A stretch of 64,000 nucleotides of DNA from Bacillota bacterium (GTDB lineage Bacteria; Bacillota; Clostridia; Christensenellales; Aristaeellaceae). A program made the translations under genes and the position numbers. Shown in pieces: positions 8,525-17,543 of this stretch (position 1 is the stretch's first letter; each line of letters opens with the position of its first letter). The notes under the pieces were generated by a model. It saw only the letters and a list, made by a program, of their open reading frames with translations, made no database searches and was not told the origin of the DNA. The DNA lies in the NCBI GenBank assembly GCA_023402355.1, contig JAEXCG010000104.1, forward strand, positions 1-64,000, read 5' to 3'.

Positions 8525-9775
8525 TTACGCCCCGACGCTCGTCTTATTTATCTCGCCCTGCTTCTTTTGCGTCCTGCGGGCATCGTACATGCGCGCGCCA
8601 AAACGCGCGATGGGGCGCTCAAATGCGTAGGTAATGGCCGTGGCGACGGCGAGCGCCAGGATAAAGCAAAGCAGCGTATACTGCCACTGCCAGGGCATCT
8701 CCCCGTCCACGTTCGGCTCCAGCGAAGCGGAGGGCGGAACGCCCCACTCGCGCAGCTTGACCGCAAGGTATTGGTGCCAGATGTAAAAGTTAAACGAAAC
8801 CGCCGAAAAATACCGCATCAGTCGGTTTGAAAAGAGGCTTCGCCAAAGCAGCCCGGCGTTTGCGCTGCAGATGATGAACGCGGAGAGCACCGCGCTTAAG
8901 GAAAAGCGGTTTCGCATCTGCAAGAGCCGGATAGCCTCGTGCGAGCCCGCCCCGGCCTGCCGCACGGCGATGCGCCACAGCGCGCAGAGCAGCATGACCG
9001 AAAGCGCCGAAAAGAGCACGCGGCTATAGCCCGTATGCCGAAAACCCTTGGACAGCTTCACGAAGATCGCAGCCGCGAGAAAGCCGTTCGCGTACACGTC
9101 GAAGAACGCGGGCAGTTGGTTGACCAGCAGCGTCGTGTCCGCGCAGAAGGCGGAAACGAGCCCGCGGTAAAGGAAGGACGCGCCCACCATCGCCGCGTAC
9201 ATGACGGCGGGGCGTTTGAAAAACGCGCGGGCCAGCAGCGGAAAGAGCAGATAGAACTGCACCTCGATGGCGAGCGTCCACAGCACGACGTTGAGCTGCG
9301 TGGCCACGTAGGTGTCGAACGCGAACACGTGCGTAAACGTCAGGTGGCTGATGAGGTCGCGCGCCATGTAAGCGCCCGAGTAATACGCGCCCTGCGGCAG
9401 CGCGACGAAAAAGAAGATCGAAAAAATGGATAGCCAGTACGAGGGCAGAATGCGCAGCGCGCGCCGCACGAAAAAGCCCTTCGTCTCCGGCAGGCTGGGC
9501 AGAGGGCTGTCCATCTCCCGCGCGTAGGGGAGATAGAGCAAAAAGCCGCTGATGAGCAGCATCGCGTCCACCCAGATGTAGCCCGAGCGCACGAGCGGGT
9601 CCAGGTTCAGCGTCGCTCCCCCCACGCTCAGCACGGGCCACAGCCACGACTGCTGCCAGATATGATACCATGCGACGATGAAGATGCACAGCGCCCGGAC
9701 GCCGTCGAGCACGTCCACGTGGCGCGTGTCGACAGGGGCGCCGGCGTCTTCCCGCCACCGCTTGATCGGATGCAT
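8525..9775 (-). CDS. Acyltransferase 3 family membrane protein (OafA/YrhL type)
   Basis: 416 aa with about ten hydrophobic membrane segments. The early DGVRALCIFIVAWYHIWQQS contains the conserved R and H of membrane O-acyltransferases. These proteins move acyl (often acetyl) groups across the membrane onto sugars of the wall, capsule or exported metabolites. The target here is unknown. AGGAGGG precedes the ATG. It sits between the NusG-II protein and the M29 peptidase in one apparent operon, and does not carry the extracellular SGNH domain found in some OafA members. Confidence 0.85.
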   Translation of the reverse strand: MHPIKRWREDAGAPVDTRHVDVLDGVRALCIFIVAWYHIWQQSWLWPVLSVGGATLNLDPLVRSGYIWVDAMLLISGFLLYLPYAREMDSPLPSLPETKGFFVRRALRILPSYWLSIFSIFFFVALPQGAYYSGAYMARDLISHLTFTHVFAFDTYVATQLNVVLWTLAIEVQFYLLFPLLARAFFKRPAVMYAAMVGASFLYRGLVSAFCADTTLLVNQLPAFFDVYANGFLAAAIFVKLSKGFRHTGYSRVLFSALSVMLLCALWRIAVRQAGAGSHEAIRLLQMRNRFSLSAVLSAFIICSANAGLLWRSLFSNRLMRYFSAVSFNFYIWHQYLAVKLREWGVPPSASLEPNVDGEMPWQWQYTLLCFILALAVATAITYAFERPIARFGARMYDARRTQKKQGEINKTSVGA

Positions 9776-9814
9776 CGGTTCCCTCCTGTCCTGCTGCGAT
9801 TCAGGCCGTCTTTT

Positions 9815-10228
9815 TTAGAACACGACGACGTCCAGGTCGCCGGACGGCGCGCCCTGCCCTTCGTCCGCGTCCTCGCTTTCTTCTGCGGGCACGAGCTGCA
9901 CGACCAGCTTGTGCGGCAGGCAGACGATCGTCCGGGCGGCGCGGCGCGTCTCGCCCTGCGAGATGCATACGCCGTCGCGGCAGTTGGCGTCAATCATCCG
10001 AACGCCGCCGTCCTTCACCTCGATGACGTTCCTGCTGCCGTCGTCTTGCGGAATCTCATAGGTGGCGTCCTTTGAAAGCGGCGCGGTCAGCACGACGGCG
10101 CCGTCCACCGTCACCCGCACCTGCGACACGTCCCCAGGCTCCATCAACCGCGCCGCGCCCATGCCGCCGAGCGCCACCGCTGCGATGATTAAAATCAGAA
10201 TCAGATCTTTTCGTTTCATCATGCTCAT
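9815..10228 (-). CDS. NusG domain II-containing protein
   Basis: 137 aa. One N-terminal membrane anchor (ILILIIAAVALGGMGAARL) is followed by a small extracytoplasmic beta domain. NusG-II hallmarks are present: VKDGGVRMIDANCRDGVC near residue 70-90 and RTIVCLPHKLVVQL near 105. The two Cys may pair outside the cell. Its function is unsettled. The start codon overlaps the stop of the upstream TPR-like gene (ATGA), so translation is probably coupled. In many Firmicutes this domain sits by a Gx-transporter/heptaprenyl synthase pair; that is not the case here. Confidence 0.85.
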   Translation of the reverse strand: MSMMKRKDLILILIIAAVALGGMGAARLMEPGDVSQVRVTVDGAVVLTAPLSKDATYEIPQDDGSRNVIEVKDGGVRMIDANCRDGVCISQGETRRAARTIVCLPHKLVVQLVPAEESEDADEGQGAPSGDLDVVVF

Positions 10229-12921
10229 TCCTGCGCGCGGGTGTAGCGCACCGTCTCCCCGCCCTCTTCGCGTTTCAGGGTCATGCGCGCGGCGTCCATG
10301 GAGACGATGGCGTGGGTCTTCTCCGTCGGGTGCGGGGAGGTGCCGATCATCAGCGCGTAGCCGTTCACGTCGAAGTAGTATTCCCCGCCGTCAAACGTAC
10401 AAGTCCCGTCCGCGCGGAATTCCACCGCGTCCTCCGTCCCCTCCCGCGTCCAGGAACCCACGATCAGGTACACAAAGCCATCCAGGAGCTTGGCGCTGTC
10501 CTTGTAGCCGTTGGCCGCCTGCAAATACGGCATGGCCTCCAGGCGGCTGCCCGCCTCGATCAGCTTTTTCGCGTACTGGTAGTTCGCCGCCTCGTACAGC
10601 GCGTCAAATCCGTCGTAGGGCGCGGGCAAACTCTTTCCGATGTAGGGCTTGCAGCCCTCCACGACCGGCGCGTAGTTGCCCACGTCCATCTCCAGGTTGA
10701 GATCCGTCCACGTCGCCAGCAGCCAGTCGTCGTACACCTTCTGGGCGCGCTGCGCGGCGTCCTCGTATTCGCCAAGCGAGAGGAAGACAGCGCCCGCTTC
10801 CTCGGGGTTCCCCGCCTTTTCCTGCGTCTCGGCGTAGCGGTACAGGCTGTCCTTCGCACGCTTTTGCGCGTCCAGATAGTCCGCCGCCTCCGCGTACTTG
10901 GCCGAAGCTTCCTTCAGCCTGCCCGCTTCCTCCAGCGCCTGCGCCTGCGCATAAGGGCAGGAAAGCGCCCGTTCGTAGGCGTCGCGGTAGCTGCCCAGCG
11001 CCTCGAAGAGAGAGCGCGCGCCGTCGTAATCGCCGGTGGAATAGAGCTTGTCCGCCGCGCCGTAGTTGGCCTCCAGCACCTTGCGGGACGCGTCCGAATA
11101 CTTGCCCAGCGCCTCAAAGCGCCTGGCCGCCTCGTCGTACTTGCCCGCCTCCAGCGCGTGCTGCGCGGCGAGGTAGCGCGTCTGCTGCGCGCGCGACGCC
11201 GCGCCGTCGTATTCGCCCATCGCCTCGTACTGCTCGATGGCCTCGTCGTACCGGCCTTCGTTCGCGAGGCTCTCCGCGCGCATGAAGCGCGCGCGCTGCG
11301 CCTGTGCGTCCGCGTCCTTGTAACCGGGGACGCGCGCAAGGTAACCGATGGCCGTGTCGTAATCCCCCTCGCCCAGCGAGGCCATGCCCGGCAGGTACAG
11401 CGCCTCCTGCCAGAGGATCTGCGCGTCCTCGTACTCGCCAAGGCTCCTGAGCAGATCGCTCGCCGCCTCGTACTCCCCGCCATTCATGAGTTCAGCCCCG
11501 CGGCCGTAGCGGGCGCGCGTGAGCTGCTCCGGCGCGTCCTGATACGCGCCCAGGGATTCAAAGCCCGAAATCGCCTTTTCATACGCGCCGTCCTTCAAAG
11601 ACGCGGCCGCGTCCTGGTACGCGCATACCCGGGCGAGCTCCGACGCGTCCTCGTATTCGGGGATGGAGGCGAAGAGCTCCGCCGCGCGGGCAAAGGCGCC
11701 TGCTTCCATTTCCTGCTCCGCCAGCGCGTAGGTGCATTCCTCGCCCTTTTGGTCCGCCTCCTCGTAGCCGGGAAGCGCGCGCAAGCGCTTTAGGGCGCCC
11801 TCGTAATCGCCCGTCTCCATCGCGCTAAGCGCGAGCGCATAGCTGACCTCGCGCGCGTGCGCGTCGGCCTCCTTGTACCCGGAAAGCCCGAGCAGCAGCG
11901 TTTCCGCCTCGTCATCCCGCTTCTCGTCCCGATACAAAAGCGCCAGCCGGTAGCGCGCCTCCTTCTCCTGCTCCGCCGCCTCCGGCAGGGAAAGCGCCAG
12001 CAGGCGCTCCTGCGCCTCCAGCAGCGAGGGCTCGTCCCCCGCCTCGATCAGCGAAAGAGCGATCTGATATTCCGCCGCGTCCGCCTGCGCGGCCGCGTCG
12101 CGGTAATCGCCCAGGTTCAGGAACGCCTCCTTCGCCTGCGCGGCCCGATCGCTTCCGAGCAGATAGCGCCCGTACTGATAGTGAAACTCCGGCACGCCCC
12201 AGGTGACGGTCGCGTAAGCCCCTGCGGCGACGATGACCACCGCGGCCACCGTGCCCGTGACGATGCGGCGGCGGCGGCGGCGGCGCTGCATCTCCTGCTG
12301 GCGCGCGAACTCCTTTTCAGAGGCCTCCTGGCGCGCGCGCTGCGCGATTTCCTCCAGCTCCGCCTCGCGCTTTTGGATGACCGCGTCCACCGCGTCCTCG
12401 CTGTACTTTTCAAACACCTCGTCCCGCGCGCGCTCACAGCGGCGGCAAACCTTCTCCGTCGCCGCGTTCGCGCGCCCGCAGACGCACAGCCAGACGGGCC
12501 CCTGCTCTTCCGGGTAGCCGACCGCGTCCTCGCCCGCGACGAAGCGCAGCATCTCCCGCCTGCGCCCCTCCGTGATGAGGTTGGGAATGTACTCCTGCGT
12601 GGAGGCGTTGTCCCGCCGCCAGATCGAGGCGTCGTCGAACCAGACCTTTTCGACGACCAGCTCGATGGAGGCGATGTCCGGATCGTCCTCCAGCGGCACG
12701 TCGGCCACAAAATTTTCGCGCCCCGCGCCCTTCAGGTCCATCACGCGCTCCACCACGCGCTGTTTTAAGTTCCCCTGCTGATCCAGGCAGGTCAGCGTCA
12801 CCTGCACGCTGGAAACCTGCTTTCTTTCCAGATTAAAAAATGTAAGGCTGCACGCAGGCCGCTCCTGCGTGGGCAGCTCGAATGCAAACAGCTCTATCGG
12901 GCATGTCAGGTCAATTTTCAT
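10225..12921 (-). CDS. Zinc-ribbon membrane protein with about a dozen TPR-like repeats
   Basis: 898 aa from ATG 12921, chosen for GGAGG nine bases upstream and because the upstream frame enters the promoter. Order: an N-terminal beta-rich domain (1-150), a zinc ribbon CVCGRANAATEKVCRRC (about 165-182), an acidic coiled region ending in a seven-Arg run, one membrane segment (about 240-262), then repeats of about 36 residues with the core LGxYxDA and GxYxxA from about 275 to 800, and a C-terminal lipocalin-like beta domain with GSWTREGTEDAVEF. The repeats resemble TPR/Sel1 units and should form an extracytoplasmic solenoid scaffold. No catalytic motif is seen. First gene of the operon. Confidence 0.8.
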   Translation of the reverse strand: MKIDLTCPIELFAFELPTQERPACSLTFFNLERKQVSSVQVTLTCLDQQGNLKQRVVERVMDLKGAGRENFVADVPLEDDPDIASIELVVEKVWFDDASIWRRDNASTQEYIPNLITEGRRREMLRFVAGEDAVGYPEEQGPVWLCVCGRANAATEKVCRRCERARDEVFEKYSEDAVDAVIQKREAELEEIAQRARQEASEKEFARQQEMQRRRRRRRIVTGTVAAVVIVAAGAYATVTWGVPEFHYQYGRYLLGSDRAAQAKEAFLNLGDYRDAAAQADAAEYQIALSLIEAGDEPSLLEAQERLLALSLPEAAEQEKEARYRLALLYRDEKRDDEAETLLLGLSGYKEADAHAREVSYALALSAMETGDYEGALKRLRALPGYEEADQKGEECTYALAEQEMEAGAFARAAELFASIPEYEDASELARVCAYQDAAASLKDGAYEKAISGFESLGAYQDAPEQLTRARYGRGAELMNGGEYEAASDLLRSLGEYEDAQILWQEALYLPGMASLGEGDYDTAIGYLARVPGYKDADAQAQRARFMRAESLANEGRYDEAIEQYEAMGEYDGAASRAQQTRYLAAQHALEAGKYDEAARRFEALGKYSDASRKVLEANYGAADKLYSTGDYDGARSLFEALGSYRDAYERALSCPYAQAQALEEAGRLKEASAKYAEAADYLDAQKRAKDSLYRYAETQEKAGNPEEAGAVFLSLGEYEDAAQRAQKVYDDWLLATWTDLNLEMDVGNYAPVVEGCKPYIGKSLPAPYDGFDALYEAANYQYAKKLIEAGSRLEAMPYLQAANGYKDSAKLLDGFVYLIVGSWTREGTEDAVEFRADGTCTFDGGEYYFDVNGYALMIGTSPHPTEKTHAIVSMDAARMTLKREEGGETVRYTRAQE

Positions 12922-12983
12922 CCTTTGTCGCCTCCGATCCCGGCGCTCCCGCGCACGCGTCTGTCGATAAGACCCCAGTAGAA

Positions 12984-13012
12984 ATGATAAGTTCAAAATG
13001 CCGTTTTGTCAA
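12984..13012 (-). promoter_or_regulatory. Promoter of the TPR-like protein operon
   Basis: Minus strand TTGACA (13012-13007), 17-bp spacer, TATCAT (12989-12984), about 60 bp before the start. It diverges from the threonine/serine exporter promoter. Confidence 0.8.
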
Positions 13013-13048
13013 TCAATGCGCAGCATTTCCCAAAGAATGGGGCGCGCA

Positions 13049-13077
13049 TTGACACGGCCCCTCCGCGTTGCTATAAT
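13049..13077 (+). promoter_or_regulatory. Consensus promoter of the ThrE-type exporter genes
   Basis: TTGACA (13049-13054), 17-bp spacer, TATAAT (13072-13077). A perfect match to the sigma-70 consensus, 40 bp before the start. Confidence 0.9.
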
Positions 13078-13116
13078 GCTTGCGGGCCGCGACGCCGCGG
13101 CCGGAAGGATGAAAAC

Positions 13117-13869
13117 ATGAGCGACGATAAGGTTGCCCTGCGCGCGCTGTGCCTGGCGGCGCGCATCATATTGGAAAACGGCGGCGAGACGTACCGCGTG
13201 GAGGAAACCGTCATGCGCATGGCCGGCGGGCTCGGGCTCAAGGAAGCGCGCGTGGTGGCGTTCCCGACCAGCCTGTTCGTCACGCTCGGCACGCGCACCA
13301 TCACCCTGCGCGTCGCGCGCCGCGGCACGGATCTCAGCCGCCTCGCGTCGGCCAACGACATTTCGCGTCACGTGGCCCTCGGCCATATGGACGCTCAGGA
13401 GGCCGAACGCGCTCTGCTCGCGCTCGCCGCGTCCCCCGCGCCCGCCCAGCCGCTGCTCATCGCGGCCTCCGGCGTGTGCGCGGCGATGTTCGCCCTGATG
13501 TTCCGGGGAAGCCCGGCAGCCGCGCTCGTGGCGCTCCTGACCGGCGCGCTCTCGCAGGCCGTGGCCCCGCGCTTTTCAAGGCTCGAAATGTCCCAGCTCG
13601 TCACCAACGCGGTCGGCGGCTTCCTGACCGCCTTCGTCGCGGTCGGACTCAACTTTTATTTTCCATATCAGACCCCGAACGCCGCCATCGCGGGCGGCAT
13701 CATGCCGCTGCTCTCGGGGCTTCTGATGACCAACGCCATGCGCGACACCCTGTACGGCGACCTCGTCTCCGGCGTGTCCCGCGCGGTGGAGGCGCTGCTC
13801 ATCGCGGCGACCGTCGCCTGCGGAGTCTTCGTGGCGCTCAAATTCTGGGCATTGTTTGGGGGGCTGTAA
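13117..13869 (+). CDS. Threonine/serine exporter family, large subunit (ThrE N-terminal half)
   Basis: 250 aa from ATG 13117 with GGAAGGA upstream; a frame open to 13006 overlaps the promoter and is rejected. The conserved cytoplasmic N-terminal domain (ILENGGETYRVEETVMRMA, about 20-38) is followed by five membrane segments. In fused ThrE proteins this half precedes the domain encoded by the next gene; together they export threonine or serine driven by the proton gradient. The next gene starts two bases after this stop, so the pair is co-translated. Confidence 0.88.
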   Translation: MSDDKVALRALCLAARIILENGGETYRVEETVMRMAGGLGLKEARVVAFPTSLFVTLGTRTITLRVARRGTDLSRLASANDISRHVALGHMDAQEAERALLALAASPAPAQPLLIAASGVCAAMFALMFRGSPAAALVALLTGALSQAVAPRFSRLEMSQLVTNAVGGFLTAFVAVGLNFYFPYQTPNAAIAGGIMPLLSGLLMTNAMRDTLYGDLVSGVSRAVEALLIAATVACGVFVALKFWALFGGL

Positions 13870-13871
13870 GC

Positions 13872-14315
13872 ATGCTGTACTTCGCCGTTTCCGCGCTCAG
13901 CGCTTTCTTTGCGGCAGGCGCCTTCGCGCTGCTCTTTCATGCGCCCCGGCACACGATTTTCCCCTCCTGCGCCATCGGCATGGCGGGTTACCTGCTCTAC
14001 GTCGTGCTGGTGGAGGCGGGCGCCAGCGCCGTTTCCTGCTATTTTTTCGGCGCGCTGCTCATGAGCGCCCTGTGCGAAATGGCCGCGCGCAGGCTCAAAA
14101 TGCCCGCGACCGTGTTCCTTTCCAGCTCTTTGGTGACGCTCGTCCCCGGCTACGACCTGTACCAGCTCATGCTCTCGCTCGTGCAGAACGACGGCTCGCT
14201 CGCCGCCGCGCACGGCGTCGCGGCGCTGCAGGGCGTCATGGCCATCGCGGCGGCCACCGCCGTGTGCTCAGTCGTCTTTCGGGCGATGAAGCCGCGGAAA
14301 ACCGCGGCTTCATAA
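13872..14315 (+). CDS. Threonine/serine exporter, small subunit (ThrE C-terminal half)
   Basis: 147 aa, four or five membrane segments, with the family block TVFLSSSLVTLVPGYDLYQ near residue 80. It begins two bases after the stop of the large subunit with only a G-run as RBS, so coupling is likely. A frame open far upstream (from 13149) is a shadow of the preceding gene and is not used. The final codons form a 10-bp stem (14288-14311) just before the terminator. Confidence 0.87.
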   Translation: MLYFAVSALSAFFAAGAFALLFHAPRHTIFPSCAIGMAGYLLYVVLVEAGASAVSCYFFGALLMSALCEMAARRLKMPATVFLSSSLVTLVPGYDLYQLMLSLVQNDGSLAAAHGVAALQGVMAIAAATAVCSVVFRAMKPRKTAAS

Positions 14316-14329
14316 ATGTATTGCATTAT

Positions 14330-14359
14330 TCCGGCCGGCGCGCCGGATTTTTTTATTTT
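14330..14359 (+). terminator. Terminator of the exporter genes
   Basis: The stem TCCGGC (14330-14335)/GCCGGA (14342-14347) is followed by seven T residues. A second stem-loop, GAAGCCGCGG/CCGCGGCTTC at 14288-14311, overlaps the end of the coding region. Confidence 0.8.
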
Positions 14360-14369
14360 CCCCATCGCC

Positions 14370-14987
14370 TTAGTCGAACGGCACGATCCACCGGTCGCCG
14401 GCCGCGAAAGCGTCGAAGCACATCTTTACCTGTTCGCGGCTGCACTTGTCCTCCGAAAGGCACGGCAGGTCGCCGTAGGAGAAGTATCCGCATTCCACCG
14501 TCTCGACGTTGGGCCTGAAACAGCCGAAGCGCGCGCTGCACAGCACGAACACCTTGCAGATGCCGTAGGCATAGGCGGGCGTGTTGTGGCGGTTTCGATC
14601 CTGCACGGCGATGATGCGGTCCGCGTGCACGCTCAGCCCTGCCTCCTCCAGCACCTCTTTCTCCGCGTTGGAGCGGACGGATTCCATCACGTCGCACCAG
14701 CCGCCGGGCAGCGCCCAGTCCCCATCCCGTTCATGGACGAGCAGAATTTTCCCCTCGCGAAAGACGGCCGCGCGCGTATCGATCTTGGGCGTCTGATACC
14801 CCGTCTCGTTGCAGAACAGCTTCTTCACCGTCTCCAGCGGCATCTGCGCCTGATAGGCGATCATCTCCGCCGAAATATCCCGGATGCGCGCGTAGCGCTC
14901 GTGATCGTAAGGGTCCTTGCCGTACGTCAGCCCCGCCTGCGCGATGAATTGCAGTTCCTTGGCCCAATCGATCCATCTTTCGTTCAT
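14370..14987 (-). CDS. NUDIX hydrolase
   Basis: 205 aa from ATG 14987 (AGGAAGG upstream; the ATG seven codons earlier lacks an RBS). The Nudix box is GWCDVMES then EKEVLEEAGL (about residues 96-118), with Lys in place of the usual Arg before the first Glu of REUXEE. An N-terminal helical extension of about 60 residues (ELQFIAQAGLTYGKDPYDHERY) matches the ADP-ribose-type Nudix group of Firmicutes. It hydrolyses a nucleoside diphosphate linked to another moiety; ADP-ribose is the likeliest substrate. Last gene of the dacF operon. Confidence 0.87.
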   Translation of the reverse strand: MNERWIDWAKELQFIAQAGLTYGKDPYDHERYARIRDISAEMIAYQAQMPLETVKKLFCNETGYQTPKIDTRAAVFREGKILLVHERDGDWALPGGWCDVMESVRSNAEKEVLEEAGLSVHADRIIAVQDRNRHNTPAYAYGICKVFVLCSARFGCFRPNVETVECGYFSYGDLPCLSEDKCSREQVKMCFDAFAAGDRWIVPFD

Positions 14988-15009
14988 GGGTGCCTTCCTC
15001 TTTTCCACC

Positions 15010-15723
15010 TCAAAGCTCGTAGAGCCTTGAAACTTCTTCCTCCGTCAGTTCGCGCCACTGCCCGCGCTCCAAAGAGCCCAGCTGCAGCGGACCGAACTGC
15101 ACGCGCCTGAGCATCAGCACGCGGTGGCCGACCGCCTCGAACATCCGGCGCACCTGGCGGTTTCGCCCCTCGTGAATCGTCACCAGCGCCACCGTCGCAA
15201 ACGCCTCCTGGCGGATGACGCGCACCTTCGCGGGCGACGTGCGGCGGCTTTCTCCCGGCAGCAGCACGCCCGCGCGCAGGCGGCGGATGCTCTCCAGTGA
15301 CAGATCGCCCGTCACGCGCGCGAGGTACACCTTGTCCACCTCGCGGCTGGGGTGCAGCAGCCGCTGCGCCAGCTCGCCGTCGTTCGTGAGCAGCAGCAGC
15401 CCTTCGCTGTCGTAGTCCAGCCGCCCGACGGGGTAGATGCGCTCCGGTATTTCGCTCTTGAAGCGGTCGAGCACCGTCTCGCGTCCCTTGTCGTCGCTCG
15501 CGGTCGTCACCTCGCCCGCGGGCTTATGGTAGAGGATGTAGCGCTTTTTCGCCTCCGGCACCACGCTTTCGCCGTCCAGCGTGACGCGCTGCCCCTCCTC
15601 CACCTGCGTGCCCAGCTCGGTGACCTTCGCCCCGTCCACGCAGACGCGGCCCTCCAGGATGATTTCCTCGCACTTTCTGCGGGAAGCGACGCCGCAAAGC
15701 GCCAGGTATTTTTGTAAACGCAT
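15010..15723 (-). CDS. rluB: 23S rRNA pseudouridine synthase, RluB/RsuA family
   Basis: 237 aa. An S4 RNA-binding domain (MRLQKYLALCGVASRRKCEE, 1-60) is followed by the RsuA catalytic domain with PVGRLDYDSEGLLLLTNDG (about 98-116), which holds the catalytic Asp, and EGRNRQVRRMFEAVGH (about 185-200). It converts a uridine of ribosomal RNA to pseudouridine. In Firmicutes the homologue near dacB/dacF genes is usually called rluB; whether the target is 23S or 16S rRNA cannot be decided from sequence alone. Confidence 0.92.
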   Translation of the reverse strand: MRLQKYLALCGVASRRKCEEIILEGRVCVDGAKVTELGTQVEEGQRVTLDGESVVPEAKKRYILYHKPAGEVTTASDDKGRETVLDRFKSEIPERIYPVGRLDYDSEGLLLLTNDGELAQRLLHPSREVDKVYLARVTGDLSLESIRRLRAGVLLPGESRRTSPAKVRVIRQEAFATVALVTIHEGRNRQVRRMFEAVGHRVLMLRRVQFGPLQLGSLERGQWRELTEEEVSRLYEL

Positions 15724-15724
15724 A

Positions 15725-16291
15725 TTACTTTCCTTCCGGTCGGATCATCTTGTAGTAAAACAGCGCGCTGTCCAGCAGGGGGGACGCCTTCTCGCTCTTT
15801 CGCGCCAGTCCCGCGTAGAGCATGCAGTCCACGCCGGCCAGCGTAAAGCCGCAGTGTTCCAGGAACTGGCACGCGGCGGGGTTGGCGTCCTGTGTTTCCA
15901 CCATCACGCCCTCCATGCCGTGCAGCCCCGCCCAGTCCATTGCCACGTCCATCAGTTCGCGCCCCAGCCCCTTGCGCCGGGCGGGGATGTCCACCCGCAC
16001 GTCGAGCACGAGCGCCATCTGATTCCAGTTCTGCGCGAGCACCATCTGCCCGCAGAGCGCGCCGTCCAGATAGCCGAAGAAGACGTCCCGGTCCCGGCGG
16101 CCGAGAAAGCCCTCCGCCGTGATCTGTTCGTTCTCCGCGGCCCGCCGCCACACGGAGGATGCCAGCGGCTTGTACTCCAGCGAGAACCCGCCGCGCGCGA
16201 GCCGAAGCGCCGCCACCTCGCTGACGAGATGGCGGGCGTCCAGCGTATTCAAAAGATGGGCGTTGTTTTCATCCATTCGTACGATCTTCAT
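15725..16291 (-). CDS. GNAT N-acetyltransferase
   Basis: 188 aa from ATG 16291, which has GGAG eight bases upstream; an ATG at 16306 overlaps the dacF stop (ATGA) and is a weaker choice. The acetyl-CoA segment is VRVDIPARRKGLGRELM (about 108-124) and the C-terminal block is ANPAACQFLEHCGF. The substrate is unknown. It sits between dacF and rluB in a tight reverse operon. Confidence 0.82.
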   Translation of the reverse strand: MKIVRMDENNAHLLNTLDARHLVSEVAALRLARGGFSLEYKPLASSVWRRAAENEQITAEGFLGRRDRDVFFGYLDGALCGQMVLAQNWNQMALVLDVRVDIPARRKGLGRELMDVAMDWAGLHGMEGVMVETQDANPAACQFLEHCGFTLAGVDCMLYAGLARKSEKASPLLDSALFYYKMIRPEGK

Positions 16292-16302
16292 CGGTTTCTC
16301 CT

Positions 16303-17418
16303 TCATCTCACGCCGCCAAGCAGAGGCCAGTGCAGCAGGATGGTCTTGATGTTCGTCATAAAGGATTCCGCCTGCACGCTGCGCGCGGCGACCAGCGGCA
16401 CGCTCAGGAGCGTCTCTCCGTTCAGCACGGCGCTGGCGGTGCCCAGCTCCATGCCCGCGTAGACCGGGGCCTGTATGGAATCCGGCAGGTCGACGACGAG
16501 CTGCGCCTCCTCGCCCTCGCGCACGGGGATCGAAAGGCTCGTCTGCGACACCGCGCGCACGCTTGGCGCCATGCCGCCGCTGACGCTGACGGCGCGCGCG
16601 TCCTGCCCCGCACGGTAAAGCGTGAGCATGTCGTATTCCTCAAAGCAGGCGTCCATCAGCCGCGCCGCCTCGTCGAACCAGTCGCCGCAGTTCAGCACCA
16701 CGCCGACGAGCTCCATGCCGTCCCGGCGCGCGCCGAACGCGAGGCAGCGCCCCGCGGCGCGCGTAAAGCCGGTCTTGATGCCCGTGGCCCCTGGGTAATC
16801 CGACAGCAGGCGGTTCTTGTTGCGAAGCTGCCGGTCGTAATCGCGCCCCTCCCAGGGGATGGACGCGCGCTGGGTGGAGACCAGATCGCGAAAGCGCGGA
16901 AGCGTCATCGCCTGACGCGCGATCAGCGTCAGGTCGCGCGCGGTCGTGTAGTGGCCCTCCATGGGCAGGCCGTGCGGCGTGATGAAGTGCGTGTTTTCCG
17001 CCCCCAGCTCCTTTGCGCGCTCGTTCATCATCTGCGCGAAGCCCTCGACGCTGCCGCCCAGGTGTTCCGCGATAGCGACCGCCGCGTCGTTGCCGGAGGC
17101 GAGCATCAGGCCCGTGACCATCTGCTCCAGGGTCAGCTTTTCATTCAGATTCAGATAGATCGAGGTGCCCGGCACGCCGTACGCGTTTTTCGTGCAGACC
17201 ACCTCGTCCGCAAGGTTGCCCTGCTCGAACACCAGCAGCGCCGTCATCACCTTCGTCGTCGACGCCATGGGAAGCTTCGCGTCCGCGTTGTAGGAAAAGA
17301 GCACGCGGCCCGTGGATTGCTCCATGACGCACGCGGCCGCCGCACTCGTCGCGGCCGCCGCAGTTCCATTATACAGGACGAGCAGCGCCGTGAAAAGCCC
17401 CGCAATCCATCTTTTCAT
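16303..17418 (-). CDS. dacF: D-alanyl-D-alanine carboxypeptidase, DacF/PBP5 type
   Basis: 371 aa with a signal peptide (MKRWIAGLFTALLVLYNGT). All three serine PBP motifs are present: SxxK in MASTTKVM (Ser53, Lys56), SxN in LASGNDAA and KTG in TGIKTGFT. A C-terminal beta domain follows. It trims the terminal D-Ala from peptidoglycan stem peptides outside the membrane. The start at 17418 is preferred for its signal peptide and GTGGAG RBS. First gene of the operon with GNAT, rluB and NUDIX. A clear C-terminal amphipathic anchor is not obvious, but the tail TNIKTILLHWPLLGGVR is hydrophobic and could serve. Confidence 0.93.
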   Translation of the reverse strand: MKRWIAGLFTALLVLYNGTAAAATSAAAACVMEQSTGRVLFSYNADAKLPMASTTKVMTALLVFEQGNLADEVVCTKNAYGVPGTSIYLNLNEKLTLEQMVTGLMLASGNDAAVAIAEHLGGSVEGFAQMMNERAKELGAENTHFITPHGLPMEGHYTTARDLTLIARQAMTLPRFRDLVSTQRASIPWEGRDYDRQLRNKNRLLSDYPGATGIKTGFTRAAGRCLAFGARRDGMELVGVVLNCGDWFDEAARLMDACFEEYDMLTLYRAGQDARAVSVSGGMAPSVRAVSQTSLSIPVREGEEAQLVVDLPDSIQAPVYAGMELGTASAVLNGETLLSVPLVAARSVQAESFMTNIKTILLHWPLLGGVR

Positions 17419-17481
17419 CTTTCTCCACCCCTTTGCAGCGATAAAAAAGCTTATGCGCGCGCTTTTCACTCCATCCCTTTG

Positions 17482-17511
17482 TTGACAAAAACGTAGAGAT
17501 GGGGCTATCAT
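17482..17511 (+). promoter_or_regulatory. Promoter of hisS
   Basis: TTGACA (17482-17487), 18-bp spacer, TATCAT (17506-17511), 32 bp before the hisS start. No T-box leader is present between promoter and start. Confidence 0.8.
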
Positions 17512-17543
17512 AAGCTATCTGACGCAAAGGAGCCGATTCAATC

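Noticed and set aside
13149..13871. Long upstream extension of the exporter small subunit
   Set aside because: It runs in another frame through the large subunit gene; the real start at 13872 is next to that gene's stop.
17512..17543. T-box riboswitch before hisS
   Set aside because: The leader between promoter and start is too short, about 30 bp.
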